Of a stretch of 64,000 bases of DNA, positions 40,251 to 50,449 are shown one piece after another. Within the stretch, counting starts at the first letter, position 1. Each line of letters starts with the position of its first letter. This DNA comes from Sphingomonas vulcanisoli. Its GTDB lineage: Bacteria > Pseudomonadota > Alphaproteobacteria > Sphingomonadales > Sphingomonadaceae. A program made the translations under genes and the position numbers. The stretch is taken from assembly GCF_011761305.1 (NCBI RefSeq), contig NZ_JAAOZC010000001.1, forward strand, positions 434,001-498,000, given 5' to 3'. The notes under the pieces are model-generated. The model did no database searches, was not told where the DNA came from, and was given only the letters and a program-made list of their open reading frames with translations.

Positions 40251-41135
40251 TTAGAGGGCTTCGGCGCCCGAGATGATTTCCACCAGCTCGGTCGTGATCG
40301 CGGCCTGGCGGGTGCGGTTGTATTGGATCGAGAGGCGGTTGATCATGTCGCCGGCATTGCGGGTAGCATTGTCCATCGCGTTCATCTGCGCGCCGTAGAA
40401 ACCGGCCTGGTTTTCGAGCAGCGCACGATAGATCTGGATGGCGACGTTGCGCGGCAGTAGTTCGGCGAGGATCGATTCCTCGTCAGGCTCATATTCCACT
40501 GCGGCGTTGACGCCCCTGGGACCGTCGTTGGCGGCCTGCGGCACGGCGGCGGGGATCAGCTGGATCGTCTGCGGCAGCTGGACCAGCGCCGACTGGAATT
40601 TCGAGAAGACCAGATGCGCGACGTCAAACTCGCCCGCCTCGAAACGCGCGATCAGATCCTTGGCGATCTCCAGCGCATCGGCGAACGCCGCCTTCTTAGC
40701 GTGGCTCATGTCATGATCGGCGACAATCATGCCCGGATAGATGCGGCGGATCGCGGCGCGGCCCTTGCGGCCGACGATGTAGAAGCGGACCTTCTTGCCC
40801 TGCGCGATCAGCTGATCGGCCTTGATGCGCGCGGCGCGGACGATGTTGGTGTTGAACCCACCCGCCAGACCGCGCTCGCCGGTGGCGACGACGAGCAGCT
40901 GCACCTCATCCTTGCCTGTACCGGCCAGCAGCTTGGGCGAATTCGGCCCGATCGTGACCTTCGAGGCGAGGCTCGCCATCACCGCTTCCAGACGCTCGGC
41001 ATAGGGGCGCCCGGCCACCGCCGCGTCGGTCGCGCGGCGCAGCTTCGCCGCCGCGACGGTCTTCATCGCGCGCGTGATCTTCTGGGTCGATTTGACCGAG
41101 CTGATCCGGTTCTTGAGTGCCTTAAGTGACGCCAT
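40251..41135 (-). CDS. atpG: ATP synthase F1 gamma subunit
   Basis: A 294-residue rotor-stalk subunit. The N-terminal helix [33 protein letters not shown] and C-terminal helix [41 protein letters not shown] form the coiled coil, and the middle has [14 protein letters not shown]. Full length. Between atpA and atpD; a palindromic repeat separates it from atpA. Confidence 0.96.
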   Translation of the reverse strand: MASLKALKNRISSVKSTQKITRAMKTVAAAKLRRATDAAVAGRPYAERLEAVMASLASKVTIGPNSPKLLAGTGKDEVQLLVVATGERGLAGGFNTNIVRAARIKADQLIAQGKKVRFYIVGRKGRAAIRRIYPGMIVADHDMSHAKKAAFADALEIAKDLIARFEAGEFDVAHLVFSKFQSALVQLPQTIQLIPAAVPQAANDGPRGVNAAVEYEPDEESILAELLPRNVAIQIYRALLENQAGFYGAQMNAMDNATRNAGDMINRLSIQYNRTRQAAITTELVEIISGAEAL

Positions 41136-41155
41136 TGAAAATCAGTCTCTCTTTC

Positions 41156-41211
41156 CGTTCGTTCCGAGCGAAGTCGAGGAACGTGTCTCGACTACGCTCG
41201 ACACGAACGGG
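41156..41211. repeat. Palindromic repeat between atpA and atpG
   Basis: CGTTCCGAGCGAAGTCGAGG faces TCGACTACGCTCGACACGAACG, a short-spacer version of the STSLGT/VPSEVEG repeat family. It sits 20 bases upstream of the atpG start codon and 7 bases after the atpA stop. Confidence 0.88.
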
Positions 41212-41217
41212 GAAGGG

Positions 41218-42747
41218 TTAGGCAAAGGTCTTGGCGAAGCTGTCGAGCGCGTTCTTGAGCTTGGCCTTGGTATCGTCGGTGAAGTCCTTGCTGTCGCGGA
41301 TCGTGCCGAGGATGTCGGCATGATCCGAACGCAGATAGGCCAGCATCGCCGCTTCGTAGCGGACGACGTCCGAAACGCCGACCGGATCGATGAAGCCATT
41401 GGTGCCGGCGTAGATCGACGCGACCTGCTCCTCGAACGGCAGCGGCGCGAACTGCGGCTGCTTGAGCAGCTCGGTCAGGCGCGCGCCGCGGGCGAGCAGC
41501 TTCTGTGTGGAGGCGTCGAGGTCCGAACCGAACTGCGCGAACGCCGCCATCTCGCGATATTGCGCCAGCTCCAGCTTGATCGATCCCGCGACCTTCTTCA
41601 TCGCCTTGGTCTGCGCGGCCGAGCCGACGCGGCTGACCGAGAGGCCGACGTTAATGGCGGGGCGCACACCCTGATAGAAAAGGTCGGTTTCGAGGAAGAT
41701 CTGGCCATCGGTGATCGAGATCACGTTGGTCGGGATGTAAGCGGAGACGTCGCCGGCCTGCGTCTCGATGATCGGCAGCGCGGTCAGCGAGCCATTGCCG
41801 TTATCGTCATTCATCTTCGCGGCGCGCTCGAGCAGGCGGCTGTGGAGATAGAAGACGTCGCCCGGATAGGCTTCGCGGCCCGGCGGACGGCGCAACAGCA
41901 GCGACATCTGGCGATAGGCGACGGCCTGCTTGGAAAGATCGTCATAAACGATCACGGCGTGCATGCCGTTGTCGCGGAAATATTCGCCCATCGCGCAGCC
42001 TGTATAGGGTGCGAGGAACTGCAGCGGTGCCGGCTCGGACGCGGTCGCGGCGACGACGATGGAATAGTCCATCGCGCCATTCTCTTCGAGCGTCTTGACG
42101 AGCTGCGCGACGGTCGAGCGCTTTTGGCCGATCGCGACATAGATGCAGTAGAGCTTCTTGCTCTCGTCGCTGCCCTTATGGGCTTCCTTCTGGTTGATGA
42201 ACGTATCGATCGCGACGGCGGACTTGCCGGTCTGGCGATCGCCGATAATCAGCTCGCGCTGGCCACGGCCGACGGGAACAAGCGCGTCGAGCGCCTTGAG
42301 TCCGGTCTGCACGGGCTCATGCACCGATTTGCGCGGGATGATGCCCGGCGCCTTGACCTCGACGCGGCTGCGCTCGGTCGTCTCGATCGGGCCCTTGCCG
42401 TCGATCGGATTGCCGAGACCGTCGACCACACGGCCGAGCAACGCCTTGCCGACGGGCACGTCCACAATCGTGCCGGTCCGCTTGACGACATCGCCTTCCT
42501 TGATCTCGGAGTCCGACCCGAAGATCACGACGCCGACGTTATCGGCCTCGAGGTTGAGCGCCATGCCTTGCACGCCGTTCGAAAACTCGACCATCTCGCC
42601 GGCTTGGACCTTGTCCAGGCCATAGATGCGGGCGATGCCGTCACCGACCGAGAGAACCGAGCCGACCTCGGAGACTTCAGCGTCCGTACCGAAGTTCGCG
42701 ATCTGGTCGCGGATGACCTTCGAGATTTCTGCCGCGCGGATTTCCAT
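41218..42747 (-). CDS. atpA: ATP synthase F1 alpha subunit
   Basis: A 509-residue regulatory nucleotide-binding subunit. P-loop [15 protein letters not shown], the [14 protein letters not shown] block, [14 protein letters not shown]-type region ([21 protein letters not shown]) and the signature [13 protein letters not shown] are present. It starts [19 protein letters not shown] with ATG at 42747 and follows atpH by 34 bases. Confidence 0.97.
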   Translation of the reverse strand: MEIRAAEISKVIRDQIANFGTDAEVSEVGSVLSVGDGIARIYGLDKVQAGEMVEFSNGVQGMALNLEADNVGVVIFGSDSEIKEGDVVKRTGTIVDVPVGKALLGRVVDGLGNPIDGKGPIETTERSRVEVKAPGIIPRKSVHEPVQTGLKALDALVPVGRGQRELIIGDRQTGKSAVAIDTFINQKEAHKGSDESKKLYCIYVAIGQKRSTVAQLVKTLEENGAMDYSIVVAATASEPAPLQFLAPYTGCAMGEYFRDNGMHAVIVYDDLSKQAVAYRQMSLLLRRPPGREAYPGDVFYLHSRLLERAAKMNDDNGNGSLTALPIIETQAGDVSAYIPTNVISITDGQIFLETDLFYQGVRPAINVGLSVSRVGSAAQTKAMKKVAGSIKLELAQYREMAAFAQFGSDLDASTQKLLARGARLTELLKQPQFAPLPFEEQVASIYAGTNGFIDPVGVSDVVRYEAAMLAYLRSDHADILGTIRDSKDFTDDTKAKLKNALDSFAKTFA

Positions 42748-42781
42748 GTTTAGCCTTTCCCAAAACGACGCCTCGGCGTCG

Positions 42782-43336
42782 TTATCCTTTCATAGCAGTC
42801 GCGAGTGCGTTCAATTTGGTGCGGATCGAGCCATCGATCTGACGGCTGCCCATCCGGACGATCAGCCCGCCGAGGATCGCGGGATCGACCGATGCATCGA
42901 CCATCACCTCGCTGCCGACCATGCTTTTGAGGCGCGCCTTGAGCGCGGCCATCTGGCCATCGTCGAGCGGATGCGCGGTGACGACTTCGGCGGTGGTCTC
43001 ACCGCGATGACGCGCCGAGAGCGTCTGGAAGTCACGGATGATAGCGGGGAGGGCTGCGAGCCGGCGATTCTCCGCCAGCAGGCCCAGAAACTTGGTGGTG
43101 ATCGGATCGATGCCGAGCGAGCCGGCGACTGCCGCGATCGCCTTTTCCGAATCCGCGCGGGTGATCAGGGGGCTGGTGGTCAGCGCCTTGAGATCGCCCG
43201 ATTCGGCCAGCGCCGACTTCACCGTCGCAAGGCTGGCGCCCACGGCCTCGATCTGTCCGGAATCGCGCGCGAGTTCGAACAACGCCGTCGCGTAGCGGCC
43301 GCTGAGGCTCGCTTGTATGCCGCCGGAATGCTCCAC
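42782..43336 (-). CDS. atpH: ATP synthase F1 delta subunit
   Basis: A 184-residue peripheral-stalk subunit, first gene of the F1 operon. It has [18 protein letters not shown] at the N-terminus, [21 protein letters not shown] in the middle, and the C-terminal [20 protein letters not shown], the family signature. ATG at 43336. The operon promoter should lie in 43337-43541, shared with the divergent ada gene. Confidence 0.93.
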   Translation of the reverse strand: MEHSGGIQASLSGRYATALFELARDSGQIEAVGASLATVKSALAESGDLKALTTSPLITRADSEKAIAAVAGSLGIDPITTKFLGLLAENRRLAALPAIIRDFQTLSARHRGETTAEVVTAHPLDDGQMAALKARLKSMVGSEVMVDASVDPAILGGLIVRMGSRQIDGSIRTKLNALATAMKG

Positions 43337-43541
43337 GTGGGCGTCCTATCCCCCCTGCTGAATGGGCGCCCCGCGCCATGCCGGGATCGACAGGGCAGGG
43401 CAAAAGCGGGCCAGGCCGGGAAGGCCGCCCACATGCTCGCGGGCCGGTTAGCAGCGGCCTCCCCACTATGCAAGGCGGCGCGGCCGGTTTGAAAGCAAGA
43501 GGCGGGATGCGGCGCGTACCGAATGCGTTTATCTCCGCCAG

Positions 43542-44570
43542 ATGAACGAAATCGATCCGGAGCAGGCCTGGATGGCGGTGCTGGCGCGCGACCGCAACGC
43601 GGACGGTCGCTTCGTGACCGGGGTGATGAGCACGGGCATCTATTGCCGTCCCTCCTGCGCCGCGCGGCATCCCCGGCGCGAGAATGTCCGCTTCTTCGCC
43701 GATGGCGGAGCGGCGCGTGCGGCGGGGTTGCGCGCCTGTCTGCGCTGCCGTCCCGACGAGCTGTCGGCAGACCAGCAGGGGATCGCACGCGCCATCGCGC
43801 TGATCGATGCTGCCGACGCGCCGCCACGGCTTGAGGTAATGGCCCAGGCCGCCGGGTACAGCCCGCACCATTTCCATCGCCTGTTCAAACGCGCCACCGG
43901 CGTTACCCCCGCCGCTTATGCGCGCGGGCTCCGCGCCCGGCGCGCCGAGACCGCGCTGGATCGGGAGCATAGCGTCACCGCCGCGCTCTACGATGCCGGC
44001 TATGCCGCGCCATCGCGCTTCTATGCCGAGGCGCGCGATCGGCTGGGGATGACGCCCTCCGCCTGGCGCGCGGGCGGGAAGGGCGTGATGATCCGCTGGG
44101 CGCGCGCCGAAACCGATCTCGGCACGCTGCTGGTCGCGGCGACCGACAAGGGCATCTGCCGCGTCGCTTTCGATGAGGACGAGAGCGCATTGCACGCGCG
44201 CTTTCCCGCTGCGGTGATCGAGCAGGGGAATGGCGATTTCGGCGCGCTGGTCGAAGACGTTGCGCGGAAGGTCGCTGTGCCTGGCCTGCCGTTGCACCTG
44301 CCCCTCGACGTGCGCGGCACCGCCTTTCAGGAAGCGGTATGGGCCGCGCTCGCCGAGGTGCCGCCGGGCGAGACGGTGAGCTATGCCGTGCTTGCCGCTC
44401 GCGCGGGCCATCCCGGCGCGACCCGCGCGGCAGGATCGGCCTGCGGCAAAAATCCTGTCGCCTTGCTCGTTCCCTGCCATCGGGCGGTGCGCAGCGATGG
44501 TGCGGCGGGCGGCTATGCCTGGGGCATGCCGCGCAAGGCGGCGCTGCTGGCCCGCGAGCGCACGGCGTAA
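43542..44570 (+). CDS. ada: Ada-type DNA methylphosphotriester/O6-methylguanine repair protein and regulator
   Basis: A 342-residue protein that takes methyl groups from alkylated DNA and then activates the adaptive response. N-terminal Ada zinc domain: STGIYCRPSCAARHPRRENV and LRACLRCRPDE give the four cysteines C35, C39, C66 and C69. The middle AraC-type helix-turn-helix domain has AGYSPHHFHRLFKRATGVTP. The C-terminal methyltransferase domain has VPCHRAV with acceptor C312. All key residues are intact. It is divergent from the atp operon. Start ATG at 43542; no strong ribosome site is visible. Confidence 0.93.
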   Translation: MNEIDPEQAWMAVLARDRNADGRFVTGVMSTGIYCRPSCAARHPRRENVRFFADGGAARAAGLRACLRCRPDELSADQQGIARAIALIDAADAPPRLEVMAQAAGYSPHHFHRLFKRATGVTPAAYARGLRARRAETALDREHSVTAALYDAGYAAPSRFYAEARDRLGMTPSAWRAGGKGVMIRWARAETDLGTLLVAATDKGICRVAFDEDESALHARFPAAVIEQGNGDFGALVEDVARKVAVPGLPLHLPLDVRGTAFQEAVWAALAEVPPGETVSYAVLAARAGHPGATRAAGSACGKNPVALLVPCHRAVRSDGAAGGYAWGMPRKAALLARERTA

Positions 44571-44671
44571 CGGTTGCGTCATTGTCGCCCGGCGATTTCA
44601 ACTTTTAAGATTTTATATGCTACCAAATCGGCGATCAGTGTCCCCATGATCGCGAGACCAGCACTCTGTTA

Positions 44672-45631
44672 TTGAAACCGACCTTCGCCGCGCAGGATCA
44701 TCCCAAGGAGGAATTGGCGCCCGGGTGGGCCGATCCGCCGCTGGCCTTCGCGCAGCGCTATCGCCGCGTGCTTTTGCCGTTGTTGTATGCGGGCTCGGCG
44801 ATCCGCCATTTCAATTCGCTGAGCCAGCTCTGGAACGCGCCCGACGGCAGCCTGCTGCAGACTTTGCTCGCGGTGCGGCCCGAGATCTGGACGATGCTGC
44901 GGGTCCGCTTCGTGTCCGCGCTATGGCCGGCGCGCGAGCGGTTCGCGCGGATCATCGATCATTGCCAGATCGTCGAGCAGATCGGGCATCCGTTCGATCT
45001 CCATCCAAACGAATATGCCGTCCTGCTCAAGCTCGACGAGCTGATGCCCGGCTGCCAGCTCATGCTGGACAGCCCGCGCTGGCTGCTGCGCGAGGGGCTG
45101 CTGACGCTCAGCCTGGCGCAAGGGCGCGATCGCTTTTTTTCGATCGCCTTCGTGCTTTCGTGGAATGGCACCGAGCTCACAGCCTATGTCGGCGGTATCC
45201 AGGGGCGGCGCGGCGAAGACATCCTAGACTATTATCGCGCCTTCACCAAAGCGTGCTGCACCCGGCCTAAGGATATGGTGGTCGAGCTGTTCCGGATGTT
45301 ATGCGAGGAGATGGGCGTCAACCGCATCCTCTGCGTCTCGGATCGTATCCGCAACGGCCACACGCCCTACAACAGCACCCGGCCGGACTATGTCGATCCC
45401 GTCACGTTCGACTATGACACGCTGTGGCGCGAACGCGGCGGCATCCTGCGCGACGATGGTTTTTTCGATCTGCCATTGCAGGCGCCGGTCAAGGATGAAT
45501 CCCAGGTGCCGTCCAAACGCCGCGCGCTGCGCCGCAAGCGCTTGGCGCTGTTGGCTAATATCCATACGCGGATGGAAGAGGCTCTCGATCAGCCACGCCA
45601 TATCCGCATCCTCCAGCACGAACCGGCGTGA
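44672..45631 (+). CDS. VirK/YbjX family protein (DUF535)
   Basis: A 319-residue protein fitting the DUF535 (VirK/YbjX) family, linked in enterobacteria to envelope and antimicrobial peptide resistance but biochemically undefined. Evidence: a Trp-rich middle, LSLAQGRDRFFSIAFVLSW, AYVGGIQGRRGEDILDYYRAFTKACCTRPKDMVVELFR, GVNRILCVSDRIRNGHTPY and FDYDTLWRERGG in family order. No signal peptide. The TTG start at 44672 is the only in-frame option near the expected N-terminus and lacks a clear ribosome site, so the true start is uncertain. Confidence 0.75.
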   Translation: MKPTFAAQDHPKEELAPGWADPPLAFAQRYRRVLLPLLYAGSAIRHFNSLSQLWNAPDGSLLQTLLAVRPEIWTMLRVRFVSALWPARERFARIIDHCQIVEQIGHPFDLHPNEYAVLLKLDELMPGCQLMLDSPRWLLREGLLTLSLAQGRDRFFSIAFVLSWNGTELTAYVGGIQGRRGEDILDYYRAFTKACCTRPKDMVVELFRMLCEEMGVNRILCVSDRIRNGHTPYNSTRPDYVDPVTFDYDTLWRERGGILRDDGFFDLPLQAPVKDESQVPSKRRALRRKRLALLANIHTRMEEALDQPRHIRILQHEPA

Positions 45632-45635
45632 GAGC

Positions 45636-45760
45636 GCCTTCCCTGCCAGGGGGAGGTGGCGCCGAAGGCGTCGGAGGGGGAGGGCCGAGACGCACTATCG
45701 AACTCTTCCCGTCCGCCCCCTCCGTCAGCTGCGCTGACACCTCTCCCTGGCGGGGGAGGA
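45636..45760. repeat. Paired inverted repeat between convergent genes
   Basis: CCCTGCCAGGGGGAGG faces CCTCTCCCTGGCGGGGG, with inner GGTGGCGCCGAAGGCGTCGG and GTCAGCTGCGCTGAC hairpins and GGAGGGGG/CCCCCTCC. It lies between the VirK-like gene and priA, which converge. Confidence 0.82.
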
Positions 45761-45767
45761 TTACTTC

Positions 45768-47945
45768 TTACAGAAAACTATACGGATCCACATCCACAGC
45801 GACGCGGACGCCGCGGGGCCATTCCAGCGTGCCCAGCCATTCCCGGATCACGTCCTGCACGTCGAGCGATCGGCGCGCGTGGACCAGCAGGCGCTGGCGA
45901 TGGCGCCCGCGCAGCATCGACAGCGGCGCGGGGGCGGGGCCGTAGACGTCCATTCCCTCGACTCGCGGCGCGGCGCGGCCGATCGCCTTCGCGGTCGTGA
46001 CCGCTTCCTCCAGAGCTTCGGAACTGACGATGATCCCTGCGAAACGCCCGAACGGCGGCGCATTGGCGATCTTGCGCGCCTCGGTTTCGGCGGCGGCGAA
46101 GCTTTCCGCATCGCCGGAGAGCAGGGCCTGGATTACCGGCGCATCGGGCTCGTGGGTCTGGATCAGCACACGGCCCGGCTTGCTTCCCCGCCCGGCGCGG
46201 CCCGCCACCTGCGCGATCTGTTGAAAGCTGCGCTCGGCGGCGCGCAAATCGCCGCCGGAGAGGCCGAGATCGGCATCGATCACGCCGACCAGCGTCAGAT
46301 TAGGGAAATGATAACCCTTGGTGACAAGCTGTGTGCCGATAACAATATCGATCGCGCCGCTCTCCATCCGCCCGACGAACTCCGCCGCCTTGGCCGGCGA
46401 CCAGAGCGTATCGGAGGTGACGATCGCGGTGCGCGCATCGGGAAACAGCAAGGCGACTTCGTCGGCGATCCGCTCGACCCCCGGCCCGCAGGCCACGAGG
46501 CTGTTCTCATCCTGGCATTCGGGGCAGGCGGCGGGCGGCGGCATGACATGGCCGCAATGGTGGCAGGCCAGCCGCGCGGTCAGCCGGTGCTCGACCATCC
46601 AGGCCGAACAATTGGGGCATTTGAAGCGATGTCCGCAGGTGCGGCATAACGTCAGCGGCGCATAGCCGCGCCGGTTGAGGAACAGCAGAGCCTGCTCGCG
46701 GCGCTCTAGGGTTTCGGTCAGCGCGGTGACGAGCGCGGGCGCGATCCAGCGGCCACGGTCCGGCCGATTCTGCGTCAGATCGATCGCCTCGATCGCGGGC
46801 AAGGTGGCGCCGCCGAACCGCGCGGGCAGTTTGAGCTCCGAATAATGGCCGAGCGCGACCTGATGCCGGGTTTCGATCGCGGGCGTGGCCGAGGCGAGGA
46901 TGATCGGCACATCCTCGAACCGCGCCCGCATCACCGCCGTATCGCGCGCGTGATACATAACACCGTCTTCCTGCTTGAAGCTTGCCTCATGCGCCTCGTC
47001 GACGATGATCAGGCCGAGATCGCGATAGGGCAGGAACAGCGCGGACCGCGCGCCCACCGTCACCGCGGCTTCACCGCCGGATATCGCGCGCCAGGCGCGG
47101 CGGCGCTGCGACTGGCGCAGGTCCGAATGCCAGGCCACCGGCGCGACGCCGAACCGTTCGGTGAACCGCTTGAGGAAAGGCTCGGTCAGCGCGATCTCGG
47201 GCAGCAGCACCAGCACCTGCCGTCCGTCCCGGATCGCGGCAGCGACGGCTTCGAAATAGACCTCGGTCTTGCCGGATCCGGTAACGCCGTCGAGCAGCCA
47301 GGGCGCGAAGCGGCGCGCGCCGATTGCCGCCACCAACGTTTCCGCCGCCGCGCGCTGCGCCGCGTTCAGGTCGGGCGGGGCATGATCGGGATCGGGGATC
47401 GGGAAAGGATCATCGACGCGCACTTCCACGGCTTCGATCGCGCCGGCTTTGACAAGTCCGCGGATCACCCCGTCCGAAACATCGGCGATCGTCGCCAGTT
47501 CACGGACAATACCCTGGCGGTTTTCGATCCGCTCGAGCGCCTGTTCACGCTGCGGCGTCAGCCGCGGGGGGACGGTCCCGGTGGCGCGATATTCGATGAT
47601 CGTCCGCCCGCCATCCAGCGCCGATGCGGACGCCAGCGCCATGCGCAGCACCGCGGCGGGTGGGGCGAGATAATAATCGGCGGTCCACTCGATCAGTCGG
47701 CGCAACGGCGCCGCAATCGGCGGCAGATCGTAAACACCCGCCAGCGGCCGCAAACGGTTGTCGCCGACCTCGGCATCGGACGGCATCCGCTCCGGTTCCC
47801 ACACCACCCCCGCCAATTGGCGCGGGCCGAGAGGCGCCAGCACGATCGATCCGGGCTCGACATGGCTATCGGGGTCGATGCGGTAATCGAGCGGCCCGAG
47901 CGCGGCGTTGAGCAGCAGGACGCGGGCACGCTTGTTCATGGCCAT
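45768..47945 (-). CDS. priA: Primosomal protein N' (replication restart helicase)
   Basis: A 725-residue superfamily 2 helicase that reloads the replisome. Walker A LLDGVTGSGKTEVYF, DEAH box IIVDEAHEASFKQ, motif III LASATPAIE, a zinc module with eight cysteines (CRTCGHRFKCPNC, CHHCG, CPEC) and the helicase C-terminal motifs (IGTQLVTKGYHFPNLTLV, QVAGRAGRGSKPG). The N-terminal 3'-DNA-binding domain is present (RVLLLNAALGPLDYRI). ATG at 47945. Confidence 0.95.
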   Translation of the reverse strand: MAMNKRARVLLLNAALGPLDYRIDPDSHVEPGSIVLAPLGPRQLAGVVWEPERMPSDAEVGDNRLRPLAGVYDLPPIAAPLRRLIEWTADYYLAPPAAVLRMALASASALDGGRTIIEYRATGTVPPRLTPQREQALERIENRQGIVRELATIADVSDGVIRGLVKAGAIEAVEVRVDDPFPIPDPDHAPPDLNAAQRAAAETLVAAIGARRFAPWLLDGVTGSGKTEVYFEAVAAAIRDGRQVLVLLPEIALTEPFLKRFTERFGVAPVAWHSDLRQSQRRRAWRAISGGEAAVTVGARSALFLPYRDLGLIIVDEAHEASFKQEDGVMYHARDTAVMRARFEDVPIILASATPAIETRHQVALGHYSELKLPARFGGATLPAIEAIDLTQNRPDRGRWIAPALVTALTETLERREQALLFLNRRGYAPLTLCRTCGHRFKCPNCSAWMVEHRLTARLACHHCGHVMPPPAACPECQDENSLVACGPGVERIADEVALLFPDARTAIVTSDTLWSPAKAAEFVGRMESGAIDIVIGTQLVTKGYHFPNLTLVGVIDADLGLSGGDLRAAERSFQQIAQVAGRAGRGSKPGRVLIQTHEPDAPVIQALLSGDAESFAAAETEARKIANAPPFGRFAGIIVSSEALEEAVTTAKAIGRAAPRVEGMDVYGPAPAPLSMLRGRHRQRLLVHARRSLDVQDVIREWLGTLEWPRGVRVAVDVDPYSFL

Positions 47946-48080
47946 CAGGTAGCGAGCGGCGCCTGCATTGCAAACCGCCGGTTGGGCGTGCGGAGGATAG
48001 ACCGCGTTACACTTGTTGACTTCGGCCTTGCGCCGTCCGGGCGTAAAGAGGCTGCAACAGCTTCACGGGAAGTAAGCGTC

Positions 48081-48194
48081 ATGGAACAGTTTCACACCAA
48101 TCAATCCTCAGGCTCGTCTTCGGGTATGTTGCTTGGCGTTCTCGCCAGCCTGGCGATGTGGGCGGTGATGGCTGCGCTGCGCGTCTATCTCTGA
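48081..48194 (+). CDS. 37-residue putative small membrane protein
   Basis: ATG at 48081 opens a short frame MEQFHTNQSSGSSSG followed by one hydrophobic helix (MLLGVLASLAMWAVMAALRVYL) and a stop. GGGAAG lies about ten bases upstream, and a hairpin follows its stop by 20 bases. A single N-out or N-in helix with a polar Ser-rich leader is typical of bacterial small membrane proteins. It is divergent from priA. Expression is inferred from composition only. Confidence 0.5.
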   Translation: MEQFHTNQSSGSSSGMLLGVLASLAMWAVMAALRVYL

Positions 48195-48213
48195 TTTCGG
48201 CAACCCTGCCGAA

Positions 48214-48254
48214 GAGAAGGGCGCCCCCAACCCACCCCGCGGGGCGTCCTTCTC
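48214..48254. terminator. Long hairpin after small ORF
   Basis: GAGAAGGGCGCCCC pairs with GGGGCGTCCTTCTC over 14 positions with one mismatch, loop about 13 bases. No T-run follows on the + strand. It could end the 48081 gene or be a REP unit. Confidence 0.5.
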
Positions 48255-48308
48255 ACCTTCGGTGTTCAACCTGATTGTGCCTGTTATGATCGTGGTTCAA
48301 TAGGAAGC

Positions 48309-49382
48309 ATGACTAAAGCTTCGACCCTGCCGGGCTTGATGGCCAGCGCACTTGCTGCGCTGGTCTTTGTCGTGCCGGGGTCGATCGGATCGGCGGGCGC
48401 GGCCGTGACCCGCATTCCGCTGGAGGCGGCGCCCGATCAGGGCAATTATCTCTACAAGGTCCAGCGCGGCGATACGATGAAGTCGATCGCCAATCGCTAT
48501 CTGCTGCACAGCAAGGATCTTGGCATCCTGCTCAATCTCAATCGCGTCCCCGATGCCAATCGCTTGGTGCTCGGCAGCACGGTTACCATCCCGCGCAAGC
48601 TGCTGATGGTGGTGCCAGCGCGCGCCGTGCTGGCGGCGTATCGCGGCACGGTGACGCTGGGCGGGGACAAGCCCGCTAAGGTCGGCTCGGTCGTCGTCGA
48701 GGGCGCGCGGATCGAGACGGGGCCGAACAGCTCCGCCAGCTTCACGCTGGAAGATGGGTCCACCGTTACGCTGCCCTCGCAAAGCGTGATCCGCATCGAT
48801 CGCCTTCGCCTGGTGCTCGCCTCGGGCGAGATGCAGCAGATCTTCCGTCTCGATGATGGCAAGAGCCAATATGCCGTCGCGCCCAACCGCGGCCCGGCCA
48901 GCAAGTTCGAGGTGCGCACACCGGTTTCGGTCTCCGCCGTGCGCGGCACCGAATTCCGCATCGGCTTCGCGAAAACCGATGCCTCGGCGGTTGCCGAAGT
49001 GGTCAAGGATTCGGTCGCGGTCTCTGCCGCCGGCGCGCAGATTCTGGTGCCGCAGGGTTTCGGCGCGAAATCCAGCGCGCTCTCGGTCGGTACGCCGATC
49101 AAGCTGCTGCCGCCGCCGCAGGTGGTGCTACCCATCTATCATCGTCCGGATGGATCTTTGGTATTCAACATCGCGCCGCTGGAGAAAGCGGTGCGCTATA
49201 AGCTTCAGATCGCTTCGGATCAGGGATTCCAGGATCTGAAGAACGAAGGCGTCAACGAAAAGCCCTCGATCGTCTTCGCAAGCTCCCCCGTCGGCGCCTT
49301 CTTCGTGCGCGTCACGGCCTATGATGCGAACGGCCTCGAAGGCCTGCCGCACGTCTACCCCTTCGTCTACAACCCGCGATAA
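48309..49382 (+). CDS. Secreted LysM plus FecR domain protein
   Basis: A 357-residue exported protein. Signal peptide ends around GSAGAA. A LysM peptidoglycan-binding module follows (YLYKVQRGDTMKSIANRYLL, LNRVPDANRLVLGSTVTIP), then a FecR domain (ARIETGPNSSASFTLEDGSTVTLPSQS, FEVRTPVSVSAVRGTEFRI), then a C-terminal beta domain with VRYKLQIASDQGFQ, like a Fn3/carbohydrate-type module. FecR/LysM proteins are often paired with CHASE2 signal proteins, and a CHASE2 histidine kinase lies 2.4 kb downstream, so it may be a periplasmic partner. ATG at 48309 follows AGGAAG. Confidence 0.88.
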   Translation: MTKASTLPGLMASALAALVFVVPGSIGSAGAAVTRIPLEAAPDQGNYLYKVQRGDTMKSIANRYLLHSKDLGILLNLNRVPDANRLVLGSTVTIPRKLLMVVPARAVLAAYRGTVTLGGDKPAKVGSVVVEGARIETGPNSSASFTLEDGSTVTLPSQSVIRIDRLRLVLASGEMQQIFRLDDGKSQYAVAPNRGPASKFEVRTPVSVSAVRGTEFRIGFAKTDASAVAEVVKDSVAVSAAGAQILVPQGFGAKSSALSVGTPIKLLPPPQVVLPIYHRPDGSLVFNIAPLEKAVRYKLQIASDQGFQDLKNEGVNEKPSIVFASSPVGAFFVRVTAYDANGLEGLPHVYPFVYNPR

Positions 49383-49401
49383 TCGCTCTCAGCTCGGTAT
49401 C

Positions 49402-49490
49402 CGTCATCCCCGCGCAGGCGGGGACCCATTCGATGTGCCGCTGCTATGGTGGGCGCGCCGATGATGGATTCCCGCCTGCGCGGGAATGAC
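49402..49490. repeat. Paired inverted repeat (GTCATCCCCGCGCAGGCGGGG type)
   Basis: GTCATCCCCGCGCAGGCGGG faces CCCGCCTGCGCGGGAATGAC, with an inner CCAT/ATGG pair. It lies between convergent genes. Confidence 0.88.
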
Positions 49491-49495
49491 GACCG

Positions 49496-50449
49496 TTAAG
49501 CCGCCATCGCCTTTCTCAGGGTGCGTTGTTGTGCGGCGGCGTCTTGGCGGACTTTGGTGCGGAGTTTGCCGATGTGGCGGCGCTGCCAAAGGCCGGAGGC
49601 GAGGAAGGTGGCACCGCCGAGCAGGAACTGCAGCGCGATGACATAATAAGGCCAGCGCATCGTCGCGAGGTTGACGTAGAGCACATAGTAGCGCGGGCTC
49701 GGATGATAGCCGAGGTAACGGTACAGCCGGATCAGCGCGCCCGGCAGATCGGAGCGCACCAGCACGCCTTCGCGGTGCGTGATCACCGATCCCGAATGAA
49801 TGTCGGGCCGCTCGGCGGGCAGGAATTCGACGAAGTAGCGGATGTCCGGGTTGGCGCCTTTGGGCGGGAACAGCGGCGCATAGAGCGCGGTGCGGCGCGC
49901 GAACAATATGCCGCGGCTGAACGAGGAGATGCGGCCGTAGCGCAGCGTGCCCCGGAAGGCGGCGGCGCCTTCGTGGATCTGCGGCTGCTGCAGGCTGTCC
50001 GGCGTATAGACGCGCGGGTTGTCCATCGAGCTCGGCAGCGCCAGCGTCCAGAGCAAAGCCATCACCGCTGCGAACCACAAGGCCGCGGTGAAGCCGAACA
50101 GGAAGTGCATGTAATCGCGCGCCGCCAGCAGCGCGAGCGCGCCCTCCCGCTTCAGCCGCCGGGTTTCCAGAACGTGCGCGACGGACTCATCGTCCAGCCC
50201 GATCAGCGCGCGGTTGGCGACGGCGTCCCGCTCGTCCAGCTCACGCGCGCGCCGCCGGCGCAGGATCAGCAGCGCCGGCCAGCCGAAGACCATCGTCAGC
50301 AGGCAGAAGTTGAACGTCGGCAGATCCTGCCCGAGCCGATCGAACTGCCATTCCGCCATGATCGCGAACAGCCCGCGATAGCTCGCCGCCTCCCACGAAA
50401 AATACAGCACAACTACCAACACCCACAGCCATAAAAGCTGCAGGCGCAT
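49496..50449 (-). CDS. Hypothetical inner-membrane protein
   Basis: A 317-residue protein with an N-terminal helix (LLWLWVLVVVLYFSWEAA), a second near FNFCLLTMVFGWPALLIL, a third near FLFGFTAALWFAAVMALLW, a large extracytoplasmic domain of about 120 residues (TPDSLQQPQIHEGAAAF to RYYVLYVNL), and a last helix YYVIALQFLLGGATFLASGL with a basic tail. I do not recognise the family. ATG 50449 is chosen because GGAG lies seven bases before it; ATG 50494 is possible. It sits antisense between the FecR and response regulator genes. Confidence 0.7.
   Translation of the reverse strand: MRLQLLWLWVLVVVLYFSWEAASYRGLFAIMAEWQFDRLGQDLPTFNFCLLTMVFGWPALLILRRRRARELDERDAVANRALIGLDDESVAHVLETRRLKREGALALLAARDYMHFLFGFTAALWFAAVMALLWTLALPSSMDNPRVYTPDSLQQPQIHEGAAAFRGTLRYGRISSFSRGILFARRTALYAPLFPPKGANPDIRYFVEFLPAERPDIHSGSVITHREGVLVRSDLPGALIRLYRYLGYHPSPRYYVLYVNLATMRWPYYVIALQFLLGGATFLASGLWQRRHIGKLRTKVRQDAAAQQRTLRKAMAA

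Noticed and set aside
43032-44582. 516-codon - strand frame across ada and atpH
   Set aside because: Antisense of ada fused out of frame to atpH; both real genes are complete in other frames.
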